From the NCBI GenBank assembly GCA_045629925.1, contig JAZQSD010000067.1, forward strand, positions 1 through 47,485: a stretch of DNA of 47,485 nt. The letters are read 5' to 3'. This document shows, piece by piece, positions 33,471 through 40,958 of this stretch. Position numbers and translations under genes: made by a program. Under the pieces are notes generated by a model. That model did no database searches and was not told the origin of the DNA. It was given only the letters and a program-made list of their open reading frames with translations. This DNA is from Brotonthovivens sp045629925. Its GTDB lineage: Bacteria; Bacillota; Clostridia; Lachnospirales; Lachnospiraceae. Position 1 is the first letter of the stretch. Each line of letters begins with the position of its first letter.

Positions 33471-33659
33471 ATGACTTGGGGAGCTTTATATATGTATTAT
33501 CATTGCCCAAAATGCGGATTTAAGTTCGAATATGCTCTTGATCTTATGCAGGAATTTGGTGAAGAGTTCGGATATTGTCCAAAATGTAAAGTAATGGGCG
33601 TTTACGAAAAAGAAGGTGCTCGTCAGTTAGACGACTCTGAATATTTCGAAGTTGAATAG
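33471..33659 (+). CDS. 62-residue zinc-ribbon protein, last gene of the catabolic operon
   Basis: Two knuckles, HCPKCGFKF and GYCPKCKVMG, lie about 25 residues apart, separated by an acidic helix-like DLMQEFGEEFG; the tail is acidic (DDSEYFEVE). This pattern fits a zinc ribbon or rubredoxin-like metal site. GGAGGG lies 8 bases before the ATG. It is followed at once by a strong terminator, so it belongs to the operon. I do not recognise the family. It could be a small subunit or scaffold for one of the enzymes, a redox partner, or a metal chaperone for the metal-dependent cyclase or BKACE enzyme. Confidence 0.82.
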   Translation: MTWGALYMYYHCPKCGFKFEYALDLMQEFGEEFGYCPKCKVMGVYEKEGARQLDDSEYFEVE

Positions 33660-33667
33660 TATTAATG

Positions 33668-33709
33668 AAGATGTCTGTGGTCCAGTAGGACAACAGACAT
33701 CTTTTTTGT
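33668..33709 (+). terminator. Terminator ending the catabolic operon
   Basis: AAGATGTCTGT (33668-33678) pairs with ACAGACATCTT (33693-33703), with an inner TCC/GGA pair, followed by a T run. Confidence 0.93.
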
Positions 33710-33756
33710 TTACTTATTGATAATGTTGTGTCATAATATACAAGGATTTGTTATTA

Positions 33757-33821
33757 TGCAAAATGTTTAATGCCTAATGCGAAATGTGAAATGTTGACAG
33801 ACAAAAAAGAGTGTATAATAA
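33757..33821 (+). promoter_or_regulatory. Promoter and repeat-rich control region of the gntR gene
   Basis: TTGACA (33794-33799) is followed by TATAATAA (33814-33821); TAATAA at 33816 gives a 16-base spacer. Immediately upstream, TGCAAAATG (33757-33765) and TGCGAAATG (33778-33786) are 21 bases apart. The stretch 33761-33795 can also be read as five tandem 7-base units of the form WAATGYB. Confidence 0.6.
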
Positions 33822-33873
33822 CATAGATATATGTATGTTTTTAAACTACTAAAAATGACACAGGAGAAATTAA

Positions 33874-34563
33874 ATGGCTGTTATAAAGAGAATGTCTTTA
33901 GTAGACCAGGTTTATGAAAAATTAAAAGAGAGAATCGTTGGTTTGGAACTTCCATTTGGAAGCAAATTAAACGTAAGTAAATTGCAGGAAGAATACGGTG
34001 TAAGTTCTACACCAGTGAGAGAGGCTTTGAACAGACTTCTCAATGAGGGCTTGATTGAATTTGAAAATAATGTAGGTGCACGTGTAATCGATATTACCCC
34101 AAATGATATTCGTATGTATCAGGAAGTTTCTTTTGCATATGAAATGACAGCGGCTAGATATGCTATGAAACGTGGCAATATCCAGGAGATGGCAGATCAG
34201 ATTTATAGCTATGTAGAGGCTTATCGCCATTCCAATGGTGTAATTGAAAGCTGCAGTTGTATAAAAAGTATTAAAGATGTGTTCTTTAAGAACACAGATA
34301 ACAAGATGTTGATCCATTCGATGGCATCTTTAAACGGAATTGACCAGATCCTTCATGCTCTTTTTGCTATGCCAAGAGAAATGGGTGGAAGTGGAGAACA
34401 TTATCATACTGGAATTACATATTTCGAAAAGATTCATGAAGCAGTTTTAGAAAATGATTTTGCAAAACTATGTGATGCATTAGAAGAACATCACTTGTGG
34501 GCAAGAGACTACATCTTGAAAAATCTGGAAACTGTAAAGAATAGATTGAATGCAGAATTATAA
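33874..34563 (+). CDS. GntR family transcriptional regulator (FadR/FCD subfamily)
   Basis: This 229-residue protein has an N-terminal winged helix (about 10-72) with LQEEYGVSSTPVREALNRLL as the recognition region. An all-helical C-terminal domain of the FCD type follows (about 85-220), which usually binds small carboxylates, often through a metal. It lies between the catabolic operon and the phosphotransacylase-like gene, each with its own promoter, so it is the likely local regulator of both. The inducer would be phloroglucinol or a pathway acid if the operon assignment holds. ACAGGAGAA precedes the ATG. Confidence 0.9.
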   Translation: MAVIKRMSLVDQVYEKLKERIVGLELPFGSKLNVSKLQEEYGVSSTPVREALNRLLNEGLIEFENNVGARVIDITPNDIRMYQEVSFAYEMTAARYAMKRGNIQEMADQIYSYVEAYRHSNGVIESCSCIKSIKDVFFKNTDNKMLIHSMASLNGIDQILHALFAMPREMGGSGEHYHTGITYFEKIHEAVLENDFAKLCDALEEHHLWARDYILKNLETVKNRLNAEL

Positions 34564-34567
34564 ACGT

Positions 34568-34622
34568 TAGAAAATCTCTTTTATTTATGTGAAGAAGTCA
34601 TATGGATAGAGGAGATTTTTTA
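34568..34622 (+). terminator. Probable terminator after gntR
   Basis: AAAATCTC (34569-34576) pairs with GAGATTTT (34612-34619), followed by further T. The loop is long (about 35 bases), so efficiency is uncertain. Confidence 0.5.
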
Positions 34623-34719
34623 CATCTTGCAGAATCGTGCAAGATGCAAGATATATTGTGCAAAAATTTCTTGAGTAACAAACTAAAATGTGATATACTC
34701 AATCTAGTTTTGTTAAAAC
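34623..34719 (+). promoter_or_regulatory. Promoter and operator region of the phosphotransacylase-like gene
   Basis: TTGAGT (34671-34676) and TATACT (34694-34699) are 17 bases apart. Upstream lies a perfect inverted repeat CATCTTGCA (34623-34631) and TGCAAGATG (34638-34646), then TGCAAAAAT at 34659. GTTTTGTTAAAAC at 34707-34719, just past the expected start site, is a second small inverted repeat. Confidence 0.65.
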
Positions 34720-34758
34720 AGATTTAATAAGTTTTGAAAATAAAAGGAGAGAATACAA

Positions 34759-35676
34759 ATGGTATTAAAAAATTTTGATGTACTTGTTGAAAAAGTAAAA
34801 AGTTTTCCAGCTCCGAAGCGCGTAGTAGTAGCTGCTGCTGGTGATGAGCATACAATTGAAGCTATCAAAGAAGCAATGGAAGATGGTATTGTTACTCCTG
34901 TTTTAGTTGGTGATAAAGCTAAAATTGACGAATATTTAGCAAAATTTGGATTAGTTGTTGATCCTGCATGTATTTATGATGTTCCAGATGCAGACGATGC
35001 AGCAAAGAAAGCTGTTGAGCTGATTCATGAAGGAAAAGGCGATTTTATCATGAAAGGTAAAATGGACACATCCCAGGTATTAAAACCAGTTGTTAATAAA
35101 GAAACAGGTTTAGGTACAGGTCGTGTAATGTCTCATTTTGTATTTGATGAATTGCCACATTACCACAAACTTCTCGTTACAACAGATGGCGGTATGATGA
35201 CATACCCAACATTAGAACAGAAAAAAGATATTATCGAAAATACAGTTGAAACTTTAAAAGCGCTTGGTTATGAATGTCCAAAGATTGCTTGCGTAGCGGC
35301 AGTTGAAAAAGTAAATCCAAAGATGCCAGAAACAGTGGAAGCGAATGAACTTAAACAGATGAATCTTCGCGGAGAGATCAAAGACTGTATCGTAGAAGGC
35401 CCAATTTCTCTTGATATTGCATTAGATAAAGAAGCTGCAGACATCAAAGGTTTTGACAGTCCTGTAGCTGGCGATGCAGACGTTATTTTAGTTCCAAATA
35501 TTCAGGTTGGAAATGTTTTAGGAAAATCTATTACAGTAATTGCGAAAGGTAATATGGCAGGATTTGTTGTTGGTGCTAAAGTACCAATCATCTTCACATC
35601 CAGAAGTTCTTCTGCTAGAGAAAAATACTTATCTTTAGTTCTTGCTTCTGCAGTAACTGCTGGTAAAGATGCATAA
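34759..35676 (+). CDS. ptb: Phosphate butyryltransferase-like acyltransferase
   Basis: The 305 residues match the phosphate acetyl/butyryltransferase family in length and in segments such as FIMKGKMDTSQVLKPV, LGTGRVMSHFVFD and TTDGGMMTYPTLEQKKDI; the C-terminus has VPIIFTSRSSSAREKYLS. Ptb exchanges CoA for phosphate on butyryl-CoA, and the acyl phosphate then yields ATP through butyrate kinase. No butyrate kinase gene lies in the window. Next to the catabolic operon, it would turn acetoacetyl- or butyryl-CoA derived from the pathway into an energy-yielding acyl phosphate. AAAGGAGAG precedes the ATG. Confidence 0.85.
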   Translation: MVLKNFDVLVEKVKSFPAPKRVVVAAAGDEHTIEAIKEAMEDGIVTPVLVGDKAKIDEYLAKFGLVVDPACIYDVPDADDAAKKAVELIHEGKGDFIMKGKMDTSQVLKPVVNKETGLGTGRVMSHFVFDELPHYHKLLVTTDGGMMTYPTLEQKKDIIENTVETLKALGYECPKIACVAAVEKVNPKMPETVEANELKQMNLRGEIKDCIVEGPISLDIALDKEAADIKGFDSPVAGDADVILVPNIQVGNVLGKSITVIAKGNMAGFVVGAKVPIIFTSRSSSAREKYLSLVLASAVTAGKDA

Positions 35677-35705
35677 TTGATAAAAAATTTAAACACTTAA
35701 AAAAT

Positions 35706-35742
35706 AAAGCTCCTGACGAAATGTCAGGAGCTTTGATTTTTT
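35706..35742 (+). terminator. Terminator between ptb-like gene and convergent hxlR
   Basis: AAAGCTCCTGA (35706-35716) pairs with TCAGGAGCTTT (35724-35734), followed by a T-rich stretch; the A-rich left side makes it usable from both strands. Confidence 0.88.
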
Positions 35743-36160
35743 AATTTTCTTCCGGATGAAGTTTGTGGCGATATGTATCCAAAATATCTTTCAGTGCATC
35801 TTCGTATTTAGCCTCTGTATGCACTTTGAAGGCGTCAGGATCGATAGGAAGTTTTAAACTATCTAGGCGACGCACGCTCCATACATAGAGAATATCTAAT
35901 GCAGGAACTAAATCTTCTCCCAGTGGAGTGAGAATATACTCAACTTTCAATGGGATGGTATTGTACTGGATTCTCTGTACTAAACCATCATTAGTCAGCT
36001 CTTTTAACTGCTGGCTAAGTACCTTTTCACTTACTCCGAGAGTCTTTTTGGTTTCATTGAAACGAATCTTACCATAATGATGAATATGGTGCAGGATTGT
36101 CATTTTCCATTTTCCGGAAATACAATTCGTTACAAAATGATAAGGATTAACGTAGTCCAT
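35741..36160 (-). CDS. HxlR family transcriptional regulator
   Basis: This 139-residue winged-helix regulator has the HxlR signature CISGKWKMTILHHI near the N-terminus, including the conserved Cys that senses oxidants or electrophiles in YodB and HypR. QQLKELTNDGLVQR is the wing region. I chose the ATG at 36160, which has AGGAGGG 6 bases upstream, over the start at 36193. It is divergent from the C_GCAxxG_C_C gene, and an ACTAAT/ATTAGT inverted repeat lies between them. HxlR proteins usually regulate a divergent redox gene, so that neighbour is a plausible target. Confidence 0.9.
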   Translation of the reverse strand: MDYVNPYHFVTNCISGKWKMTILHHIHHYGKIRFNETKKTLGVSEKVLSQQLKELTNDGLVQRIQYNTIPLKVEYILTPLGEDLVPALDILYVWSVRRLDSLKLPIDPDAFKVHTEAKYEDALKDILDTYRHKLHPEEN

Positions 36161-36202
36161 AAGGCCCTCCTTTGTTTGATAATATATATGCAAAGTATAA
36201 AA

Positions 36203-36232
36203 ACTAATTGTTTGACGAGAAAAGTTATTAGT
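36203..36232 (+). promoter_or_regulatory. Candidate HxlR operator
   Basis: ACTAAT (36203-36208) and ATTAGT (36227-36232) form an inverted repeat with an 18-base spacer in the gap between hxlR and the C_GCAxxG_C_C gene. The gap 36161-36394 shows no further gene. Confidence 0.35.
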
Positions 36233-36394
36233 ATCGTTTAGGTAACCTTGCTAATTTATTGTATCATAGATTTTCAAGATTTCAAGAGAAAATACAACAA
36301 AAAGAAAAGAAGTGTGTTAAAATATAAGTTATTAAAAATAAGAAAAAGGCTGTTTGAAGATTGTGAAGAGATATTTGGCCTTGTAGGAGTAGTT

Positions 36395-36805
36395 ATGGAA
36401 GAAAGAGTAAAAAAAATTGAAGAAAATCACGCAAAGGGCATGAACTGTTGTCAGTGCGTAATTTGTGCATATAGTGATCTGCTGGAAGTGGATGAAGAAA
36501 TCCTTTTTAAAGTATCTGAAGGATTTGGCCTTGGCATGGGTATGATGGGAACTTGTGGAGCAGCAACAGGTATGTTCATGGCTGCAGGATTGAAAAACAG
36601 TAGCGGTGACACAGCAAAGGCTTTAACAAAACCAGCAACCATGAAACTTGTAAAAGAGATGGCAGAAGAGTTTGAAAAACGAGTTGGTTCCTTAGAGTGT
36701 CGTGTTATCAAAGGTGTAGATACTGGTAAGATGCTTAAGAGCTGCAATGCATGCATTGAAGATGGTATTCGCATTGTTGGCGAAAAACTTTTTGGTTTAG
36801 AATAA
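36395..36805 (+). CDS. C_GCAxxG_C_C family protein
   Basis: This 136-residue protein is named for its Cys pattern, visible here as NCCQCVICAY near residue 20, GTCGAATGMFMAAG near 53 and the two late Cys in ECRVIKG and SCNACIEDG. The family is probably redox-active or metal-binding and is frequent in anaerobic Clostridia; its biochemical role is not settled. The ATG at 36395 with TAGGAGT upstream is preferred to the much earlier in-frame start at 36248, which would add a basic, poorly conserved-looking stretch. It is divergent from an HxlR regulator, which supports a redox response. Confidence 0.85.
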   Translation: MEERVKKIEENHAKGMNCCQCVICAYSDLLEVDEEILFKVSEGFGLGMGMMGTCGAATGMFMAAGLKNSSGDTAKALTKPATMKLVKEMAEEFEKRVGSLECRVIKGVDTGKMLKSCNACIEDGIRIVGEKLFGLE

Positions 36806-36875
36806 AGGAAATAAAATCCCAAAAGCAATTTAAAATGAACGGGATAATAAATACTAGATTAAGGTAAGAGTTAAC

Positions 36876-38363
36876 ATGAGAAGCAGTGGGGTATTAATGC
36901 ATATTTCCTCTTTGTCGTCTCCGTATGGAATCGGAACTTTAGGAGAGGAAGCTAGAAAATTTGTGGACTTTTTAGATCAGTCCGGTCAGAAATATTGGCA
37001 GATGCTTCCAATCTGTCCGACAGGATATGGAGATTCTCCATATCAGTCGTTTTCCACATTTGCGGGCAATCCGTATTTTGTGGACTTGAAGTATCTGTGC
37101 TATGATGGTTTGCTTACAAAAGAAGAGATTGAAGAATGTCCTTGGGGTGAAGATGAGACAAGGGTAGACTATGGGACATTATACAATTCTCGTCATAAAG
37201 TACTTCACATTGCCTATGAACGCTTCGTAGATCGGATTCCTGCTATTTATAATGAGTTTTGTGAAAAACATGCCCACTGGCTGGATGATTATGCCCTGTT
37301 TATGGCGATCAAAGACGATCAGGGCGGAAAATCCTGGAAAGAATGGCCTGATGATCTTAAGTTCCGAAGAAAACGCGGATTGGAAAAAGCTCGCAAGGAA
37401 CTTTCTTATGAGGTTGGTTATTACAAAGCAGTCCAGTTTTGGTTTTTCTGCCATTGGAATGCACTTAAAGACTATGCCAATGCAAAGGGCATCAAGCTGA
37501 TTGGTGATGTACCAATATATGTTTCCGGTGATGGCGCTGATATATGGGCAAATCCAAAACAGTTTTACATGAATAAAGATTTGGAATTTGTTGAGGTTGC
37601 TGGTTGTCCGCCTGATGCTTTTTCAGAAGATGGACAGTTGTGGGGTAATCCTTTATATCGCTGGAACGTGATGAAGAAAGACGGATATTCCTGGTGGCTG
37701 AAACGAATCAAACATTTGTCAGAATTATTTGATGTAGTACGCATTGATCATTTCCGTGGATTTGCAGGATTTTATGCCATTCCAGGCAAAGACGACACTG
37801 CTAAAAATGGCAAGTGGAAAAAGGGTCCAGGAATGGATCTGTTCAACACAATAAAGAAAGAATTGGGAGATATTGAAATCGTTGTTGAGGACTTAGGAAC
37901 TTTGACACCAGATGTATTTGCCTTAGTAGAAGAGGCTGGATATCCAGGAATGAAAGTGCTTCAGTTTGCCTTTGATTCAAAAAATGATTCTTCGTACTTA
38001 CCACACAATCATACAAAGAATACTATTGTTTATACGGGCACGCATGATAATGACACAATTCTTGGGTGGGCAGAACATTCCCCTGAGTCAACGGTACAGT
38101 ATGCTGTAGATTATTTGGGATTGAATAAAGAAGAAGGCTACAATTGGGGTATGATGAAGGCTTGTTGGTCCAGTGTGTGTGACATGTCTATAGTTACCAT
38201 GCAAGATCTTTTGGATATGGATGGATCTGCAAGAATGAATGTGCCTTCTACATCTGTAGGTAACTGGCAGTGGAGAATGAAGCCAGGTTCCATTACAAAA
38301 GAACTTACGGACAAAATCTATAAGTATATGGAAACTTATGCGCGTTTGAAAAAAGTTGATTAG
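36876..38363 (+). CDS. malQ: 4-alpha-glucanotransferase (amylomaltase)
   Basis: MalQ disproportionates maltodextrins by transferring alpha-1,4-glucan segments, in maltose and glycogen metabolism. The 495-residue length and GH77 motifs fit: SSPYGIGTLG near residue 14, YWQMLPICPTGYGDSPYQ near 40, IGDVPIYVSGDGADIWANP near 205, VVRIDHFRGF with the nucleophile Asp near 290, and EDLG with the acid Glu near 335. GTHDNDT is near 390. A regulator gene of the LysR type follows after 17 bases. No other glycogen gene is adjacent. Confidence 0.96.
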   Translation: MRSSGVLMHISSLSSPYGIGTLGEEARKFVDFLDQSGQKYWQMLPICPTGYGDSPYQSFSTFAGNPYFVDLKYLCYDGLLTKEEIEECPWGEDETRVDYGTLYNSRHKVLHIAYERFVDRIPAIYNEFCEKHAHWLDDYALFMAIKDDQGGKSWKEWPDDLKFRRKRGLEKARKELSYEVGYYKAVQFWFFCHWNALKDYANAKGIKLIGDVPIYVSGDGADIWANPKQFYMNKDLEFVEVAGCPPDAFSEDGQLWGNPLYRWNVMKKDGYSWWLKRIKHLSELFDVVRIDHFRGFAGFYAIPGKDDTAKNGKWKKGPGMDLFNTIKKELGDIEIVVEDLGTLTPDVFALVEEAGYPGMKVLQFAFDSKNDSSYLPHNHTKNTIVYTGTHDNDTILGWAEHSPESTVQYAVDYLGLNKEEGYNWGMMKACWSSVCDMSIVTMQDLLDMDGSARMNVPSTSVGNWQWRMKPGSITKELTDKIYKYMETYARLKKVD

Positions 38364-38380
38364 AGAGAACGGAGTTTTTT

Positions 38381-39268
38381 ATGAATTTTAAAAGTATTCG
38401 ATACTTTATTACATTGGCACATTGCCTTAATTTTACTCAGGCAGCCAATAAACATCACATTACGCAGACTGCCATCAGCCGTTATATTGCTTCTTTAGAA
38501 GAACAGGTCGGGGTTAAACTTTTTGATAGAAGCTCCCGAAAAGTAACGTTGACGGAAGCGGGCAAAATCTATGCAGAAGGCATGGAGAAAATGCTGAAAG
38601 AGTATGACAAGTTATTAGAGCGTACTAAAACTGCTGGAAATACATATGAAGGACATATCAAAGTTGGCATTGGTATCTACGAGTATAGTATCGTTGAAGA
38701 ATTCTTTGCAAGATTTTTGGAGACATATCCGGAGATTAAGATTGATATTTTCCAGTTCCCTTACAGTACACTGACAGAACAGTTTAAAAGTAACGATTTA
38801 GACGTGATCATTGCGCTTGACATGTGCAAAGAAAGTTTTAAGGAGAATCAGATCCGCTGTGTTAACCTTTTTACTAGCGAAAACGTTCTTGTAATGAACA
38901 AAGTGAAGAAAGAGGAATTATACCCAAAAAGTAAAGTGGAAGATATTCTGCGCACAGAATATCTTGTTACTAACTGTGAAGATTCCGGTCCTCATTCCAT
39001 GAAAATGTTATACGGTTTATTAGAACGTGATTTCGGTTTTGTTCCTGAACAGATTGTTGAAACTAACAGTCTAAGCACACAGCTTTTGATGGCGAGAACA
39101 GGACACGGTGTAGCTATTGTTCCAGCTTTCGTTAATGAGATTAAAGACGATTCTTTGGCAATATTAAAGCTGCCACAGAAGAAACCGCAGCAGTATTGTG
39201 CATTGCTTAAATCTGATTCAAGAAACTCTGCAGCAAATATGTTTATGGATTTTCTTGAACAGGATTAA
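38381..39268 (+). CDS. LysR family transcriptional regulator
   Basis: This 295-residue regulator has an N-terminal winged helix (LNFTQAANKHHITQTAISRY, residues 16-35) and a periplasmic-binding-like effector domain (about 90-290). LysR regulators usually stand divergent to their target; this one instead follows malQ by 17 bases in the same direction. Its target cannot be read from position, although malQ co-expression is likely. A ribosome binding site is weak (GAGAACGGAG). The transcript probably ends at the hairpin 39301-39347. Confidence 0.92.
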   Translation: MNFKSIRYFITLAHCLNFTQAANKHHITQTAISRYIASLEEQVGVKLFDRSSRKVTLTEAGKIYAEGMEKMLKEYDKLLERTKTAGNTYEGHIKVGIGIYEYSIVEEFFARFLETYPEIKIDIFQFPYSTLTEQFKSNDLDVIIALDMCKESFKENQIRCVNLFTSENVLVMNKVKKEELYPKSKVEDILRTEYLVTNCEDSGPHSMKMLYGLLERDFGFVPEQIVETNSLSTQLLMARTGHGVAIVPAFVNEIKDDSLAILKLPQKKPQQYCALLKSDSRNSAANMFMDFLEQD

Positions 39269-39292
39269 ACGGTATTCTTTTTTTAATAATGA

Positions 39293-39347
39293 GAATATGC
39301 AAAATCCTCCCGCATATACTTTAACAGTATTGTTGGGAGGATTTTTT
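39293..39347 (+). promoter_or_regulatory. Sigma-E-type promoter of spoIVA nested inside a terminator-like hairpin
   Basis: GAATATG (39293-39299) and CATATACT (39313-39320) match the mother-cell sigma-E pattern (ATATT and CATAnnnT, about 14 bases apart). AAAATCCTCCC (39301-39311) and GGGAGGATTTT (39335-39345) are a perfect 11-base inverted repeat followed by TT, that is, a terminator shape for transcripts from malQ-lysR. The right arm contains the GGGAGG ribosome binding site of spoIVA. Confidence 0.7.
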
Positions 39348-40835
39348 ATGGACAAAATTAATGTAAATACATACGACCTATACAGAGATATTAAAAGTAG
39401 GACTAATGGGGAGATTTATCTTGGGGTTGTGGGGCCTGTCAGGACAGGGAAATCTACTTTTATCAAACGTTTTATGGACTTGATGGTTCTTCCAGAGATG
39501 AAAGATCTAGCAGAGAGAGAAAGAACGATTGATGAGCTGCCACAATCGGCACAGGGCAAAACGATTATGACTACAGAACCTAAATTTGTACCCAAAACGG
39601 CGGCAGAGATATCACTGGCAGATGATGTTTCTGTAAAAATTCGGTTGGTGGACTGTGTTGGCTATTTAATTGAAGGCGTAAATGGTCATATGGACGAAGG
39701 CAATGTAAGAATGGTAAAAACACCCTGGTTAGAGCGGGAAATCCCATTTTCCCAGGCTGCGTCTATGGGTACCGAAAAAGTTATCAACGAACACGCAACC
39801 ATAGGAATTGTAGTTACTTGTGATGGAAGCTTTACAGATATTCCGAGGGCCCACTATGTGCCGGCAGAAGAGAAAACAATAACAGAACTGAAACGGATTG
39901 GAAAACCGTTTGTGGTTCTTTTAAATACTATGCGCCCATATAGTGACGAAACAGCAGAATTGGCACAAAAATTGTCCGATAAATATCAGGTACAGGTTTT
40001 GCCTGTTAGTTGTGAACAGTTGAAAAAAGAAGACATTCATGGCATTTTACAGCACGTTTTGTGGGAATTTCCTGTTGAGAGAATAGATTTTTTTGTTCCA
40101 AGATGGGTGGAGATGTTACAGAAAGAACACCCTGTAAAAAATGCTGTTATAAAAAATGCACTTGCAATTATCGACAAAACAGGTTGTATCAAAGATGCCG
40201 TAAAGGGAGAGTATGTCTGGGAAGAAAAAGAAATCAAGCAGATTCAGATAGAATCATTGGATTACGCGAAAGGCATTGTGCGTATACGAATGGATATTGA
40301 TGAATCATTATATTATAAAAACATAAGTGATTTAACTGGTGTTGAAATAACAGGGGAATATCAGCTGATTAGTATGATACGGCAGTTGTCTGAAGTTAAG
40401 AAAGAATATGAAAAAGTATCAGAAGCTATTGCCAGTGTAAAACAAAAGGGTTATGGGGTAGTAGTTCCGTCGATGGCAGATATACAGATTGAAGATCCAG
40501 AACTGATTCATCATGGCAACAAATTTGGTGTCAAACTAAAAGCTTCTTCTCCATCTATCCATATGATCAGAGCAAATGTAGAAACGGAGATTGCTCCAAT
40601 TATTGGAAGCGAAGAACAAGCCAAAGATTTGGTTACATACATAAAAGAAAATCAAAACAGCGAAGTTGGAGTCTGGGAAACCAATATCTTTGGTAAATCA
40701 ATCGGTGAACTAGTGGAAGATGGAATCCATCGAAAAGTGATGACAATGGATGATCATAGCCAGATGAAACTTCAGGATACAATGCAAAAGATTGTGAATG
40801 ACGGAAATGGCGGATTTGTATGCATTATTGTTTGA
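39348..40835 (+). CDS. spoIVA: Stage IV sporulation protein A (spore coat ATPase)
   Basis: SpoIVA coats the forespore surface, polymerises by ATP hydrolysis and forms the basement layer of the spore coat. The 495 residues begin MDKINVNTYDLYRDI, typical of the family. Walker A is GPVRTGKST at 29-37, with LVDCVGYLIEGVNGH near residue 105 as switch region. A middle domain follows, and a C-terminal region ends GGFVCIIV. The ATG at 39348 is chosen over an in-frame one at 39198 because the latter lies inside lysR and lacks conservation. The GGGAGG site lies 8 bases upstream within a hairpin. Confidence 0.96.
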   Translation: MDKINVNTYDLYRDIKSRTNGEIYLGVVGPVRTGKSTFIKRFMDLMVLPEMKDLAERERTIDELPQSAQGKTIMTTEPKFVPKTAAEISLADDVSVKIRLVDCVGYLIEGVNGHMDEGNVRMVKTPWLEREIPFSQAASMGTEKVINEHATIGIVVTCDGSFTDIPRAHYVPAEEKTITELKRIGKPFVVLLNTMRPYSDETAELAQKLSDKYQVQVLPVSCEQLKKEDIHGILQHVLWEFPVERIDFFVPRWVEMLQKEHPVKNAVIKNALAIIDKTGCIKDAVKGEYVWEEKEIKQIQIESLDYAKGIVRIRMDIDESLYYKNISDLTGVEITGEYQLISMIRQLSEVKKEYEKVSEAIASVKQKGYGVVVPSMADIQIEDPELIHHGNKFGVKLKASSPSIHMIRANVETEIAPIIGSEEQAKDLVTYIKENQNSEVGVWETNIFGKSIGELVEDGIHRKVMTMDDHSQMKLQDTMQKIVNDGNGGFVCIIV

Positions 40836-40840
40836 ATTGT

Positions 40841-40868
40841 GGGTTGCGAAAGCAGCCCCTTTTTGTTT
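40841..40868 (+). terminator. Terminator after spoIVA
   Basis: GGGTTGC (40841-40847) and GCAGCCC (40852-40858) pair with one mismatch around a GAAA tetraloop, followed by TTTTTGTTT. Confidence 0.8.
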
Positions 40869-40894
40869 ACAAATCAAGGTAAATTGGGTATAAT
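40866..40894 (+). promoter_or_regulatory. Promoter of the purine nucleoside phosphorylase gene
   Basis: TTTACA (40866-40871) and TATAAT (40889-40894) are 17 bases apart, leading to the ATG at 40959. Confidence 0.78.
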
Positions 40895-40958
40895 ATGCTA
40901 TTAGTGAAATTTAATGTGGAGCATTGTGCGCATATGCAAATAAACAGGAGGAAAAAGA

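Noticed and set aside
29158..33659. Carnitine degradation operon (carnitine dehydrogenase plus BKACE dehydrocarnitine cleavage)
   Set aside because: Two of the families fit, but there is no betainyl-CoA thioesterase or carnitine transporter, and the SDR and cyclase-family hydrolase would be unexplained.
29158..33659. Bile acid (bai-like) or fatty acid operon suggested by SDR and hydroxyacyl-CoA dehydrogenase genes
   Set aside because: No CoA ligase, flavin enoyl reductase, thiolase or CoA transferase in the cluster; BKACE and cyclase-family enzymes do not belong to such operons.
36248..36394. Longer start of the C_GCAxxG_C_C protein
   Set aside because: The added 49 residues are Lys-rich AT-driven sequence; TAGGAGT before the ATG at 36395 fits the family length.
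39198..39347. N-terminal extension of SpoIVA by 50 residues
   Set aside because: It overlaps the end of lysR in another frame, crosses the promoter-hairpin, and the family starts at the ATG at 39348 with GGGAGG in front.
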